This document shows, in pieces, positions 1-9,732 of a DNA stretch of 64,000 nucleotides. Origin of the DNA: Sphaerochaeta sp. GTDB lineage: Bacteria; Spirochaetota; Spirochaetia; Sphaerochaetales; Sphaerochaetaceae. Within the stretch, counting starts at the first letter, position 1. Each line of letters opens with the position of its first letter. The stretch is taken from contig JAEINL010000002.1 in NCBI GenBank assembly GCA_016342655.1, positions 51,744 to 115,743 on the forward strand, read 5' to 3'. Position numbers and translations under genes: made by a program. The notes below the pieces were generated by a model. That model was not told the origin of the DNA. It saw nothing but the letters and a program-made list of their open reading frames with translations, and did not search any database.

Positions 1-40
1 TTCCGGAGATAATGCGACGCCTCGGGCAAAGGAGCAAATC

Positions 41-1459
41 ATGAGCACTACTTATACACGCCTTACGAAAGGGATTATCGAAGAGCTAGAGAAGATAGTT
101 GGAGCTAGGAACCTGATCACCGATATAGAGAAGATGGAACATTATAGCCATGATGAGACCTCAGTTGAGGAATATGCCCATATGCCGGAGGTGGTGCTTA
201 CTCCTCTTGATGTAGGGCAGGTAGCTGCTATCATGAGACTTGCTACAAAGTACGTAATCCCGGTAACCCCACGCGGGGCCGGCTCGGGGCTTTCTGGAGG
301 AGCTATCCCTTTGTTTGGAGGGATAGTACTCTCCCTTGAGAAGATGAACAGGGTGTTGGAGATCGATGAGGCCAGTCTGACCGTCACCGCCGAAGCAGGC
401 ATTGTGACCAATGAGCTCAATGAACACCTGAAAGGAAAGGGGTTGTTTTTTGCAGGCTACCCCATGAGTCTTGAGACCTGTTTTCTAGGTGGCAACATTG
501 CAGAGAATGCAGGTGGGGGAAAAGCGGTCAAGTATGGTGTAACAGGACGATACGTCCTGGGTCTTGAGGTGGTAACACCCCAGGGGGAGATAGTTGAGCT
601 TGGAGGCAAGGTCACCAAGGATGTCAGCGGCTATGACCTCAAGCAACTGTATATTGGATCAGAGGGTACCTTGGGGGTCATTACAAAGGCGACTATCAGG
701 CTGTTGGGTGTGCCCAATGTTGCTTCTGATCTTTTGGTCCCCTTCAAGAGTGCACAGGATGCGATCTCAGTGGTCCCCCTGATAATGAAAGGTGGCATCG
801 TTCCCACCAGCATTGAGTTCATGGACCGCAGTTCGATAGAGATGACCTGTTCCTACTTGAATGAAAGCCTTCCCTTGGATGGGGTGGGGGCAATGTTGCT
901 CATTGAGATCGACGGTTCTGATGAGCAGCAGGTAGAACGTGAGCTCATTGCAGTTGGCGACCTGTGCATCCAGAGAGGGGCGATGGAGGTCTATATCGCC
1001 GAGGATGCTTCCAACAGGGAAAGGATATGGTCGGTACGAAGGAATATCGCTGAAGCAATCAAGGTGTACAGCCCTGTCCAAAGTCTTGAAGATGTGGTTG
1101 TCCCTATAGGAACTATTCCCAGAGTGCTTCCTGAACTAAAACGGCTTTCGGAGAAGTATGATGTCACCATCCCCTGCTATGGACATGCAGGCGATGGAAA
1201 CCTCCATGCCACGATAGTGAAGAATCCCGAGAGCAGCATGGAAACATGGCAGGACCTTGAACCGAAGATTCTGACAGAGCTCTATGCTTTTGTAGTTGGT
1301 AAGCTTGGAGGAAAGATCAGTGGTGAGCATGGCATTGGGCTGAAGAGAAGAGTGTATCTCAAGAACCTGACACCACCAGCTGAGTACAGGCTCTTTGAGG
1401 CGGTGAAGAAAGCATTGGACCCGGCTGCGATCATGAATCCTGGGAAGATACTTTGGTAG
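41..1459 (+). CDS. FAD-binding oxidase, glycolate oxidase GlcD / D-lactate dehydrogenase family
   Basis: 472 aa ORF; PRGAGSGLSGGAIP FAD-binding motif, C-terminal GEHGIGLKRR...ALDPAAIMNPGKIL typical of GlcD; RBS aaaggag. Confidence 0.9.
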   Translation: MSTTYTRLTKGIIEELEKIVGARNLITDIEKMEHYSHDETSVEEYAHMPEVVLTPLDVGQVAAIMRLATKYVIPVTPRGAGSGLSGGAIPLFGGIVLSLEKMNRVLEIDEASLTVTAEAGIVTNELNEHLKGKGLFFAGYPMSLETCFLGGNIAENAGGGKAVKYGVTGRYVLGLEVVTPQGEIVELGGKVTKDVSGYDLKQLYIGSEGTLGVITKATIRLLGVPNVASDLLVPFKSAQDAISVVPLIMKGGIVPTSIEFMDRSSIEMTCSYLNESLPLDGVGAMLLIEIDGSDEQQVERELIAVGDLCIQRGAMEVYIAEDASNRERIWSVRRNIAEAIKVYSPVQSLEDVVVPIGTIPRVLPELKRLSEKYDVTIPCYGHAGDGNLHATIVKNPESSMETWQDLEPKILTELYAFVVGKLGGKISGEHGIGLKRRVYLKNLTPPAEYRLFEAVKKALDPAAIMNPGKILW

Positions 1460-1480
1460 GCTATCAGTTGTATAGTGATT

Positions 1481-1635
1481 CCCCAACGAAGCGAGAGTAG
1501 CACAAGCATTACCATGCTTCCATTACCGAGCGAGGGCTGGGAAAGCAAGGTGAGATACGTGAGCCCCTTGGCTCGGGAAAGGAGGCAACGCCTCCTCTTT
1601 CCAGGGCTTGCCCTGGGGTATTGATACCTTTCATT
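1481..1635. repeat. Multi-hairpin dispersed repeat, copy A
   Basis: CCCCAACGAAGCGAGAG...GATACCTTTCATT shared with copies at 2570, 42083 and 60496; consecutive hairpins GAGCC-CCTT-GGCTC, GGAGGC-AAC-GCCTCC, CCAGGGC-TT-GCCCTGG. Confidence 0.85.
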
Positions 1636-1897
1636 CCCAAAGTCTTTTCTGGAGATGGTCCCAAAGGGATAACCCAATACAGGGATTAAAGAATTGCAAT
1701 AGTTTTTCAGAAAGAATTATCATGTGTGGACAAAGATGATTCCTGAGTAGTTGTATCTGTCACATTCTTGAGTTGTGAAAATATCATGGTATACTGTATC
1801 TATAGTTCTTTTTCAATTCTGATTGTTAAGGCGTGTTTTGAGGTTTTATTATTTGATACGTTGTTTGATAGAAACATGATTCAAAAAGGGGGAGCCT

Positions 1898-2308
1898 ATG
1901 AAGAACATCCTAGTGCCGCTTGATGGAACGGAGAGAAGTCTCCAATCTGTACAGCTCGTCAAGGAACTTTTTGATCCAAAGGAGGTGAAGATAACGCTTC
2001 TCACGGTACGTGAAGATTACAAATCTCCTGAAGCCCTCTACGAGACGGAGAACGTGGTGAAGGAAACCCTTCCGATGCTGGAATCGGCTGCCAAGCAACT
2101 TGTAGGGTATAGCGTAAAGGAACATGTAGGCTTTGGCCAGGCAGGAGAGACCATACTCGAATATGCAGCGTCAAATGGTATGGATACCATCATCATATCC
2201 CGAGCGACTCATTCAGGATGGTCCATGTTTGTAGGGTCGGTGGCAGTGCACATTGTAAAATATGCAAAATGTATTGTGATCATAGTCCCAGAAAAAGAGA
2301 AGAAGTAG
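1898..2308 (+). CDS. Universal stress protein (UspA family)
   Basis: 136 aa; MKNILVPLDGTERS start and GSVAVHIVKYAKCIVIIVP C-terminus. Confidence 0.9.
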   Translation: MKNILVPLDGTERSLQSVQLVKELFDPKEVKITLLTVREDYKSPEALYETENVVKETLPMLESAAKQLVGYSVKEHVGFGQAGETILEYAASNGMDTIIISRATHSGWSMFVGSVAVHIVKYAKCIVIIVPEKEKK

Positions 2309-2472
2309 GACGCGATACATACATAGGGGCAATGATTCGCTGCCCCTTCCATAGGACTATACTATCTATGGTGATACCTGAAAATACGTAATGCGTGTTT
2401 CCCAATTCCATGAAAAATTGGGGGTAAGCTATAGACTGAATTTCTTGATTTTTGTACATAGAAGGCCAGTGG

Positions 2473-3739
2473 TCATCCAGCCGCTGGCAACCCATGCTTG
2501 AGCCGTCTTTTGCGTAGCTCCCTTTCAACCAACCTGGGGATGTCATCCCTCAGGTCCTTTGCCTTCATTCCCCAACGAAGCGAGAGTAGTGGAAGCATTA
2601 CCATGTTTCCATTACCGAGCGAGTGCTGGGAAAGCAAGGTGAGATACCCCGCCCCTTGGGGCGGAAAAGGAGGCAACGCCTCCTCTTTCCAGGGCTTGCC
2701 CTGGGGTATTGATACCTTTCATTACCCCGAAAATATAGAAGAGCTTCTGCACCTCCAGGGTCAGTTCACACCATTGTCCCTTTTCAAAGGTCTTGCCCTT
2801 TGGCTTCCTCCACTTTGCAGAGAAGATCTTATCCCTCAGGTCGTTGAAAGAGTACTTGTCAAACAGGAGGTACTCGTCCATTCTCCTACGGATCCACATC
2901 TCCAGGATGGTGGTGATGTAGACAAGGAATATCTTGCTTTTGAGATGTTCCTCAAGGCTGTGCCTGGGCCTTCTCATCCTGGTCTTATAGCACTCGTAGT
3001 CCTTCTCGATATAGTCCCTATTCCTGACCAGACCAAGGACCTTCTCACAACTGAGGCCTACAGGGCCAAGGAAGCCGAAGAAGCCGCACTCCTTCATCTT
3101 GTCCCTTTGCGCCTCCTTATTGTCGGCTATACCCACGAACTTGCCTTCTGCATCATACTCAAGCTCAAAGTACTTGCCGTAGGAGTTGCCTTTCTTATAG
3201 AGGCTCCTGTCTGACTCAAGGGCCTCCTTCATTTTCACAAACTTGCGGGCATGCCGCTGCTGGTCCTCTGCCTGTTTCTGCGAATCATGAAAAAGGTAGA
3301 GTGCAAGCTCATGGCGGTTAGGACCCCTGCCCCTTCTGGAGGCAGCAATGCCAATTGGCCTTGACCAGGCATGCATGCTGATGGAAGGGTAGAAGTTTTC
3401 AGTATCAAGGATTACATCATACGCCTCCCTGATGGCTTCCTTATAATAGGGGGCTGTCAGGGGCATGCCCATGATGAACTGGAAGCCGCTGCGGAGCAGC
3501 ATCACAATATTTGCCAGACTGTAGAACCCCCTGTCCATGAGCAGGATCGTCCCCTTGCGGAACTCAGCGACCTTGAGCTCCGCAAGGGTGACCTTAAGGA
3601 CATTCTTGTCGGAACAGTTGCCTTGGAGGGAGCGGAAGTACAAGGGGATGCCGGTAACGGCATCACAGATCATCAGCAGGTTGACCTGGGCCATGTCATC
3701 ATTCTCCTTGTTCTTGCCGAATTTCGCTGCCTCCAGCAT
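2473..3739 (-). pseudogene. IS4/IS1634-like transposase, N-terminally truncated and split near its C-terminus by repeat copy B
   Basis: DDE-type segment ILLMDRGFYSLANIVMLLRSG; reading frame LFYIFGVMK... is interrupted at 2570-2723 and resumes as MKAKDLRDDIPRLVERELRKRRLKHGLPAAG*; no in-frame start upstream before a stop. Confidence 0.85.
2570..2723. repeat. Multi-hairpin dispersed repeat, copy B (inserted in transposase)
   Basis: Same family as copy A; middle stem changed to CCGCCCC-TT-GGGGCGG with pairing preserved. Confidence 0.85.
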
Positions 3740-4151
3740 TGCCGAGAAAGTTGAAATTGAGGTCGTAAAATTCCGATATCGTAATGTTACGACGAATCAA
3801 ATTTGACAAACATGAATTTTCTGCAACCAAAGGTCATTAGTGCAGGCTTGAGGCGTTTTAACACATATCTGGATTGTCTATCGAACTTAAGAATAATTCA
3901 GAAGTAAACTAAGATGAATAAAAATCAACTTATATCTGTTTAAAAATACATAATATTAGAGATTAATCTATATGTCTCATTGGACTAGTTAGAAAGAAAT
4001 ACGTTGCAAAATGTTGCAATTATATACATTACAAAAAAATTGGGCTGGATTAGTGTTATTTTTCTTGACTTACATAATAGGTGTCCTTAGAATAAACAAA
4101 GTTGACTGAAAGGAAACGATGTAACTCTTAAAACAACAAAAGGAGAAGTTT

Positions 4152-5549
4152 ATGGTTTTTTTTGAAGCTTTTTTTAATGGATTGAAATGGTTGATAGGTC
4201 AGTTGTGGGGCCCCCCAATGATGATACTTCTTATTGGTACAGGTCTTTATTTATCGATTATCACAAGATTTTTTCAGTTTAGGAAACTCGGATATATTCT
4301 TAAGAATACATTTGGAAAGATTTTCGAGAAAGAGAATAAGAGCCTAGCGGGTGTAATGACCCCCTTTCAAGCGGTCAGCACTGCTTTGGCAGGTACTGTA
4401 GGTACTGCAAACATTGCCGGAGTTGCTGCAGCTATTGCAATTGGAGGTCCGGGAGCATTGTTTTGGATGTGGGTCGTCGCATTGGTTGGAATGATGACCA
4501 AGCTGGTTGAAATCTCTCTTGCAGTACACTTTAGGGAAGTTCGTGAAGATGGTTCTGTATATGGTGGACCCATGTTCTACTTGAGTAAAGGACTCGGGAA
4601 AATTGGTAAACCTCTTGCAATCCTCCATGCAGTGGCAGTTCTTATCGGAGGCTTAGTAACAGCTGCACTGTTACAGCCGCATACAGCTGCAGCCGCACTT
4701 GAAGGAAGCCTGGGAATCAACCCGTACATCACAACTGTGGTGTTAGCTATCTTAACCGGACTGGTGATCATTGGTGGATTTCGGTCGATCGGGAAGTTCT
4801 GCGAGAAGCTCGTTCCATTCATGGCTGTATTTTATGGTCTCGGTGCTATAGTTATCATAATCATGAACTTCTCCGGAATCCCTCATGCATTCTATCTTAT
4901 ATTCAAATATGCATTTGCTCCGGTACCTGCAATCGGAGGTTTCGCAGGGGCTTCAATTATTATGATAGTCCAGAAAGGGATGGCACGAGGGATGTTCTCT
5001 AATGAAGCAGGGATGGGATCTGCTCCTATGGTCCATGCAACAGCGAAAACTGACCATCCAGTCAGACAGGGACTGTGGGGATCCTTTGAAGTATTTGTTG
5101 ATACGATTATTCTCTGCTCACTGACAGGGCTTGCTATCCTTACAACTGGTGTATGGGATTCAGGACTGACTGGGATAAATCTTACTATTAAGGCTTTTGA
5201 AGTAGGCCTTCCTGGAAGTGTTGCATCATTTTTAGTCATGTCAGGGATTGTACTCTTTGCATTCTCTACACAGGTCGGATGGTTTGTGAATTACCAAACA
5301 GCAGCATTCTATTTGTTTGGCGAGAAAGGTGCCAAATACCTCAAATGGGTATATCTCCTTCCTGGTATAATTTTTGCAGGTCAGGGTGCTAATGCGGTAT
5401 GGCTCTTTGGAGACCTTGCCTGTGGTATCATGGGAATCCCGAATCTTATTGGACTCCTATTATTAAGCAAAGTCTTCATGGAGCTTTATCAGGATTTTAT
5501 CAAGAAAGAGGGTCTTGATAAAAAACACAAATTTGTAGCTAAAGGTTAG
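4152..5549 (+). CDS. Sodium:alanine/glycine symporter, AGCS family
   Basis: 465 aa polytopic; GTVGTANIAGVAAAIAIGGPGALFWMW and GMARGMFSNEAGMGSAP signatures. Confidence 0.93.
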   Translation: MVFFEAFFNGLKWLIGQLWGPPMMILLIGTGLYLSIITRFFQFRKLGYILKNTFGKIFEKENKSLAGVMTPFQAVSTALAGTVGTANIAGVAAAIAIGGPGALFWMWVVALVGMMTKLVEISLAVHFREVREDGSVYGGPMFYLSKGLGKIGKPLAILHAVAVLIGGLVTAALLQPHTAAAALEGSLGINPYITTVVLAILTGLVIIGGFRSIGKFCEKLVPFMAVFYGLGAIVIIIMNFSGIPHAFYLIFKYAFAPVPAIGGFAGASIIMIVQKGMARGMFSNEAGMGSAPMVHATAKTDHPVRQGLWGSFEVFVDTIILCSLTGLAILTTGVWDSGLTGINLTIKAFEVGLPGSVASFLVMSGIVLFAFSTQVGWFVNYQTAAFYLFGEKGAKYLKWVYLLPGIIFAGQGANAVWLFGDLACGIMGIPNLIGLLLLSKVFMELYQDFIKKEGLDKKHKFVAKG

Positions 5550-5560
5550 AAATTGAGGAT

Positions 5561-6733
5561 ATGAGGAAAACAATGAAAGATATTACTGATACTGAATTGA
5601 TAAATATATGCAGAGATATGATCAAAGAATCAAGCATTTCCGGCACTGAGAAGCAAGTTGTCGCAGTGGTAGAAAGATGGATGAAGACCCTTGGGTTTGA
5701 TGAAGTGAATATTGATAAATATGGGAGTATCATCGGAAAGATAAAAGGGACTGGAAATGGTCCGGCAGTAGTACTTGACGGTCATGTCGATACAGTGGGT
5801 ATTGGAGATTCTTCCCTTTGGACACACGATCCGTTTGGTGCAGAGATTGTTGATGGTAAGATATTTGGAAGAGGCACCTCTGATATGAAAGGCGCTTTGG
5901 CTGCTATGATCTATGCAGCTTCCCGGTTCACGGAAGACAGACTTCCTGGAGACCTCTATGTGACCGGAACAGTCCATGAGGAGATGTTTGAAGGTGTTTC
6001 GCTTGATCATATCCTGGAAAGTATCCCGGTAGATTATGTGATTATAGGAGAGGCTTCTTCTCTGAATTTGAAGATTGGTCAGAGAGGGAGAGCTGAGATA
6101 TGCGTGAAAACACATGGCAAGAGCTGCCACTCCTCTAATCCTCAGTTCGGTAAGAATGCAGTCTATCTGATGCTGAAGGCTCTTTCAGAGATATCAACCC
6201 TAGAGCTACCCTCAGATAAACATCTGGGTTCAGGCATTATGGAACTCACTGATATAATCTCGAAACCATATCCCGGTGCCTCAGTAGTCCCATATGAGTG
6301 TACGGTCACGTTCGATCGGAGACTCATTGAAGGGGAGACCGCTGAACAGGTAATAGCTGAAGTGAGAGGTTCGATCACTTCACTGACAGATGACGAAGTC
6401 GAAGTCTATATTTCGGCAGGTAAAGCAGAGTGTCATACCGGTCAAGAGATAACAGCAAATCGATTTTTCCCTGCCTGGTACTTTCCTGAAGATTCAGACT
6501 TTGTGAAAAAGGTTTATGAAGGACTTCAAGAAGCAGGAATTCCTGCTAAACTGCAGACATATTCATTTTGTACGAATGGATCTGCAAGTGCAGGACTCAG
6601 AGGTATTCCTACTTTAGGATTCGGCCCCTCAGTTGAGAATCAGGTACATGTGAGTGATGAGTATATTGAGATCACTCAACTAATACAGGCATCAAAGGGA
6701 TACTGTGCCATTATTTCCTCTTTGATGAGATAG
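5561..6733 (+). CDS. M20 family hydrolase, YgeY-like (selenium-metabolism-linked type)
   Basis: 390 aa; VVLDGHVDTV, GRGTSDMKGALAAMI metal-binding motifs; C-term TYSFCTNGSASAGLRGIPTLGFGPS. Confidence 0.87.
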   Translation: MRKTMKDITDTELINICRDMIKESSISGTEKQVVAVVERWMKTLGFDEVNIDKYGSIIGKIKGTGNGPAVVLDGHVDTVGIGDSSLWTHDPFGAEIVDGKIFGRGTSDMKGALAAMIYAASRFTEDRLPGDLYVTGTVHEEMFEGVSLDHILESIPVDYVIIGEASSLNLKIGQRGRAEICVKTHGKSCHSSNPQFGKNAVYLMLKALSEISTLELPSDKHLGSGIMELTDIISKPYPGASVVPYECTVTFDRRLIEGETAEQVIAEVRGSITSLTDDEVEVYISAGKAECHTGQEITANRFFPAWYFPEDSDFVKKVYEGLQEAGIPAKLQTYSFCTNGSASAGLRGIPTLGFGPSVENQVHVSDEYIEITQLIQASKGYCAIISSLMR

Positions 6734-6755
6734 TTCTCACAATAGGATTTCATTC

Positions 6756-6781
6756 CAGCCGCCGTTAGGCGGCTGTTCTTT
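6756..6781 (+). terminator. Rho-independent terminator after M20 hydrolase
   Basis: CAGCCGCC-GTTA-GGCGGCTG followed by TTCTTTTC. Confidence 0.8.
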
Positions 6782-7077
6782 TCTTCCACACTTCAAGAAA
6801 TTGTTTGTAAAGAGGCCGGGATAGGGCGTATTGTCCCTCAATTACCGGTTCAGCTTAAAGCTGTCACCAAAAATTTGTATGAAAACATTCCTCTGTGTAT
6901 CCAAGTGTATTATTTCAATTTCCGCAGGAGAATTGGTATAATTGCCCTCCAGTATAAACGATTATTCATCCCATTCTTTGAACTTGAAAACTTTTCAGTT
7001 CTTAAATCATGATATAGATTTCAACCAAATTTTAAGAAAAATATGAACTTGTGTAGTTAGCGAGAAAGATATACAAT

Positions 7078-7275
7078 ATGTTACTTATTGAACCAGTAAT
7101 AAAGACTTATCAGTTCTGTACCGATGGGAGTGAATGTGCTGGGAAAAGAAACATCCCAACAATTGGAATTGGACCAGGAAGATATGATATGGCTCATGTA
7201 GTTGATGAGAACATAGAGATTGAGAAAATTGTAACAGCTGCAAAAATATACAGTTACCTAGCAAAAGAATATTAA
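7078..7275 (+). pseudogene. C-terminal remnant of a second YgeY-like M20 hydrolase
   Basis: KTYQFCTDGSECAGKRNIPTIGIGPGRYDMAHVVDENIEIEKI aligns by eye to the C-terminus of the 5561-6733 product; the remainder of the enzyme is missing upstream. Confidence 0.8.
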
Positions 7276-7316
7276 GAATAACTAAACATGAATAATAGGA
7301 GCGTTACAAATAAGTA

Positions 7317-7856
7317 ATGGATGCAATAACAATTGGCCTACATATAAAGAAAATTAGATTACAACAGAAGAGAACTCAACAAGAGCTAGCCGATTTCTGT
7401 GGGTTTACAAAGAGTCATCTTTCAAAGATTGAAAGTGGAAAGGTGATGCCTTCCATTGGGGTGCTTGCAAAAATTGCAGAGGCCTTACAGAAAAAAATAT
7501 CCTTTCTTCTTGATGAAGAGAATCATAAGGATATTACCTATGATTCGAAAGTTGAAATCCAGACTAAGATGATCAAGACTTCCAAAGGATACTCAATCTA
7601 TCCATTTGCTTCCGCTCAAGAAGATAAGATTATGCAACCCTTTCTCTTTGAAACTCATAAGGAAGACCATAAGATTCATTCTACAATCCATGAAGGAGAG
7701 GAGTTTTTCTATATTCTTGAAGGGGAAATGATTCTGAAGATAGGCACCGAAGAGTACCATTTATGTGAAGGCGATGGATTATATTTTGATGCACGGTTAG
7801 AGCATGAAACTAGACCTCTTACTGAGACTGTCAGAGTCTTGGATATCATCTCTTAG
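7317..7856 (+). CDS. XRE-family transcriptional regulator with C-terminal cupin domain
   Basis: HTH TQQELADFCGFTKSHLSKIESGKVMPSI plus cupin HEGEEFFYILEGEMILKIGTEEYHLCEGDGLYFDARLEHE. Confidence 0.92.
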   Translation: MDAITIGLHIKKIRLQQKRTQQELADFCGFTKSHLSKIESGKVMPSIGVLAKIAEALQKKISFLLDEENHKDITYDSKVEIQTKMIKTSKGYSIYPFASAQEDKIMQPFLFETHKEDHKIHSTIHEGEEFFYILEGEMILKIGTEEYHLCEGDGLYFDARLEHETRPLTETVRVLDIIS

Positions 7857-8025
7857 GATTTGTAATCACACGTCCGTACAATACTAAACAAAACCAAGGC
7901 TTTCAGCTCAGGTTTGTGAATTGTTTGCCTTCTGTTCAATCGTAATCTCGGCCATAGGAATTTACAGAAATTATTGTATGTAATTGCTACAATAATCTGT
8001 AGTACTATGAGAAAATGTCGCTATT

Positions 8026-9255
8026 CTACAGCTTCTCCCTGCACAAAGGCATACTCATGCACCTCGGGCCGCCTCTTCCCCGTACCAACTCCGATCCCCT
8101 GATTGGGAGCACCTCTATGCCATTATTCTGCAGCACTTCATTCGACACCACGTTCCGGCAGTAGGTGATTACCTTTCCTGGCGCAATGGCCAAGGTATTG
8201 GTGCTGTCATTCCACTGCTCCCTGGCAGATGCTATGGCATCACTGCCACCGCTTCTGATGATATTCACAGCAGGGACACCCAAAGCCTTTTTCAGAGCCT
8301 GCTTGAGGGAAGGCTCTGCATGTATATCAAGAGTATCATTCTTGCCCTGTTTCATGCTGAAGACCTTCACAGCAGATCCAATGCCTGGGAACATGCAGAA
8401 GGCATCACGGTCAACCATGGTAAAGACAGTATCAAGATGCATGTATGCCCTTGTGTAGGGAATCTGGATGACAATCACAGTCTTAAGACCTTCACCACCT
8501 TCCTCGATAGGGGAGAGCATCCTTTTTGCAAAGCCCTCTATTGCCCAGACATCAGTTCTGGCACTGCTCCCGCAGATGACACACTTGTCGCTGAGCATCA
8601 GGATGTCTCCACCTTCAATACTGCTTTTTGCTGTGTAGTCCTGATGGATACGAGTAGAAGCGAACAGAGGATTATGAGTTGCAATCAGAGAAAGCAACCA
8701 GTTCTCCCTTCTTCTTGATTCTGTCTTCATCACATTGATGGAAACCCCACCTCCTACAACAGTAGCAGGGTCGCGGGTAAAGTAGAGGTTGGGAAGGGGA
8801 GGGATATAGTAAGGGAACGTATCACGAATATAATAGGAAAGGGTCTTGTGCCTTACCTTGTCATCGACTTCAGTCTTGAGCAGACCTCCAATACAGAAGG
8901 CCACTAGCTGACTGGCATCGGCAGCATGCAGGTGTTCCTGGATGATCTGCTTGAGAGAAGGGGAGAAAATCTGGGACGTATTGACAAGATAATCAACTGC
9001 AAGCTTCCGTTGCACTTCATCTTGGAATACATCTTCCAGTAGAGATTCAATATAGTAAACTGTACAACCCTGTTCTCTCAGAACAGATGCAAACATATCA
9101 TGCTCACTTTGCATCTGTGCAAGAAAGGGAATATCCTCAAACAACATAGAATCAAGGTACTGCGGAGTCAAAGACTCCAGCTCTCTTCCAGGGCGATGCA
9201 ACAACACTGACTTGAGGTTTCCGACTTCTGAGGTAACGCTAATGGGTGAACTCAT
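8026..9255 (-). CDS. arcA: Arginine deiminase
   Basis: 409 aa; SEVGNLKSVLLHRPGRELE, FTRDPATVVGGGVSIN, MHLDTVFTMVD, RGRGGPRCMSMPL. Confidence 0.96.
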   Translation of the reverse strand: MSSPISVTSEVGNLKSVLLHRPGRELESLTPQYLDSMLFEDIPFLAQMQSEHDMFASVLREQGCTVYYIESLLEDVFQDEVQRKLAVDYLVNTSQIFSPSLKQIIQEHLHAADASQLVAFCIGGLLKTEVDDKVRHKTLSYYIRDTFPYYIPPLPNLYFTRDPATVVGGGVSINVMKTESRRRENWLLSLIATHNPLFASTRIHQDYTAKSSIEGGDILMLSDKCVICGSSARTDVWAIEGFAKRMLSPIEEGGEGLKTVIVIQIPYTRAYMHLDTVFTMVDRDAFCMFPGIGSAVKVFSMKQGKNDTLDIHAEPSLKQALKKALGVPAVNIIRSGGSDAIASAREQWNDSTNTLAIAPGKVITYCRNVVSNEVLQNNGIEVLPIRGSELVRGRGGPRCMSMPLCREKL

Positions 9256-9375
9256 GGTAATGACCTTTTCCTTCTGGTGATTAAACTCTGACAGTATAGT
9301 AGTACTTTGCTTTGAATAATAGGAAAGAATACACTTTATAGCAGATATGTATCATAGAGATGAGAGATGAAAGAT

Positions 9376-9416
9376 AGCCCGTCCTATGTAGATATACTCT
9401 CTACGGTGGACGGGCT
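9376..9416. terminator. Terminator-like stem-loop
   Basis: AGCCCGTCC ... GGACGGGCT (9 bp) followed on + by CTTTGCGTTT. Confidence 0.4.
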
Positions 9417-9443
9417 CTTTGCGTTTCTCCAGAGAAAGGTAAC

Positions 9444-9515
9444 TCAACTCCAGGGTATCAGCTCTGCAGCACTATACCCACCGGGTCCTCCTCCGAGGAC
9501 CACGAAATCAGTCTT
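9444..9515 (-). pseudogene. N-terminal relic of an FAD pyridine nucleotide-disulfide oxidoreductase (dihydrolipoamide dehydrogenase-like)
   Basis: minus strand reads KTDFVVLGGGPGGYSAAELIPWS*; GxGxxG dinucleotide motif followed by premature stop. Confidence 0.6.
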
Positions 9516-9623
9516 TTTTCTCTACTTTGACAGATAGCTTTCCTGATGATCCAACAGGCACATTGGTTTTTTCTCGTAATCCCTAGGCAACACTTTTTCT
9601 AGGATGGTTCACTCTTTACAAAG

Positions 9624-9662
9624 AAAGCCTCTTGTGCAGGATTGTTCCTGACAGGAGGCTTT
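9624..9662. terminator. Terminator-like long hairpin
   Basis: AAAGCCTC...GAGGCTTT with additional inner pairing CAGG/CCTG. Confidence 0.45.
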
Positions 9663-9684
9663 GTTCTTGACCAAGCAAGGCATA

Positions 9685-9706
9685 AAAAATAGGGGCCTTA
9701 GCCCCT
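9685..9706 (-). terminator. Rho-independent terminator after the lysine-rich microprotein
   Basis: minus strand AGGGGC-TAAG-GCCCCT followed by ATTTTTT. Confidence 0.75.
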
Positions 9707-9732
9707 GTATGCCTGAAGATGAAAGATAGGGC

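Noticed and set aside
1282-1677. 131-aa minus-strand ORF similar to parts of ORFs 2473-2676 and 42055-42240
   Set aside because: Similarity comes from translation of the multi-hairpin repeat; overlaps the oxidase CDS and is not a protein family.
2498-3214. 238-aa plus-strand ORF opposite the transposase
   Set aside because: Antisense shadow ORF of the transposase pseudogene and repeat copy B; no independent coding evidence.
8026-9255. Possible complete arginine deiminase (arcABC) operon
   Set aside because: Only arcA is present here; no ornithine carbamoyltransferase or carbamate kinase ORF next to it.
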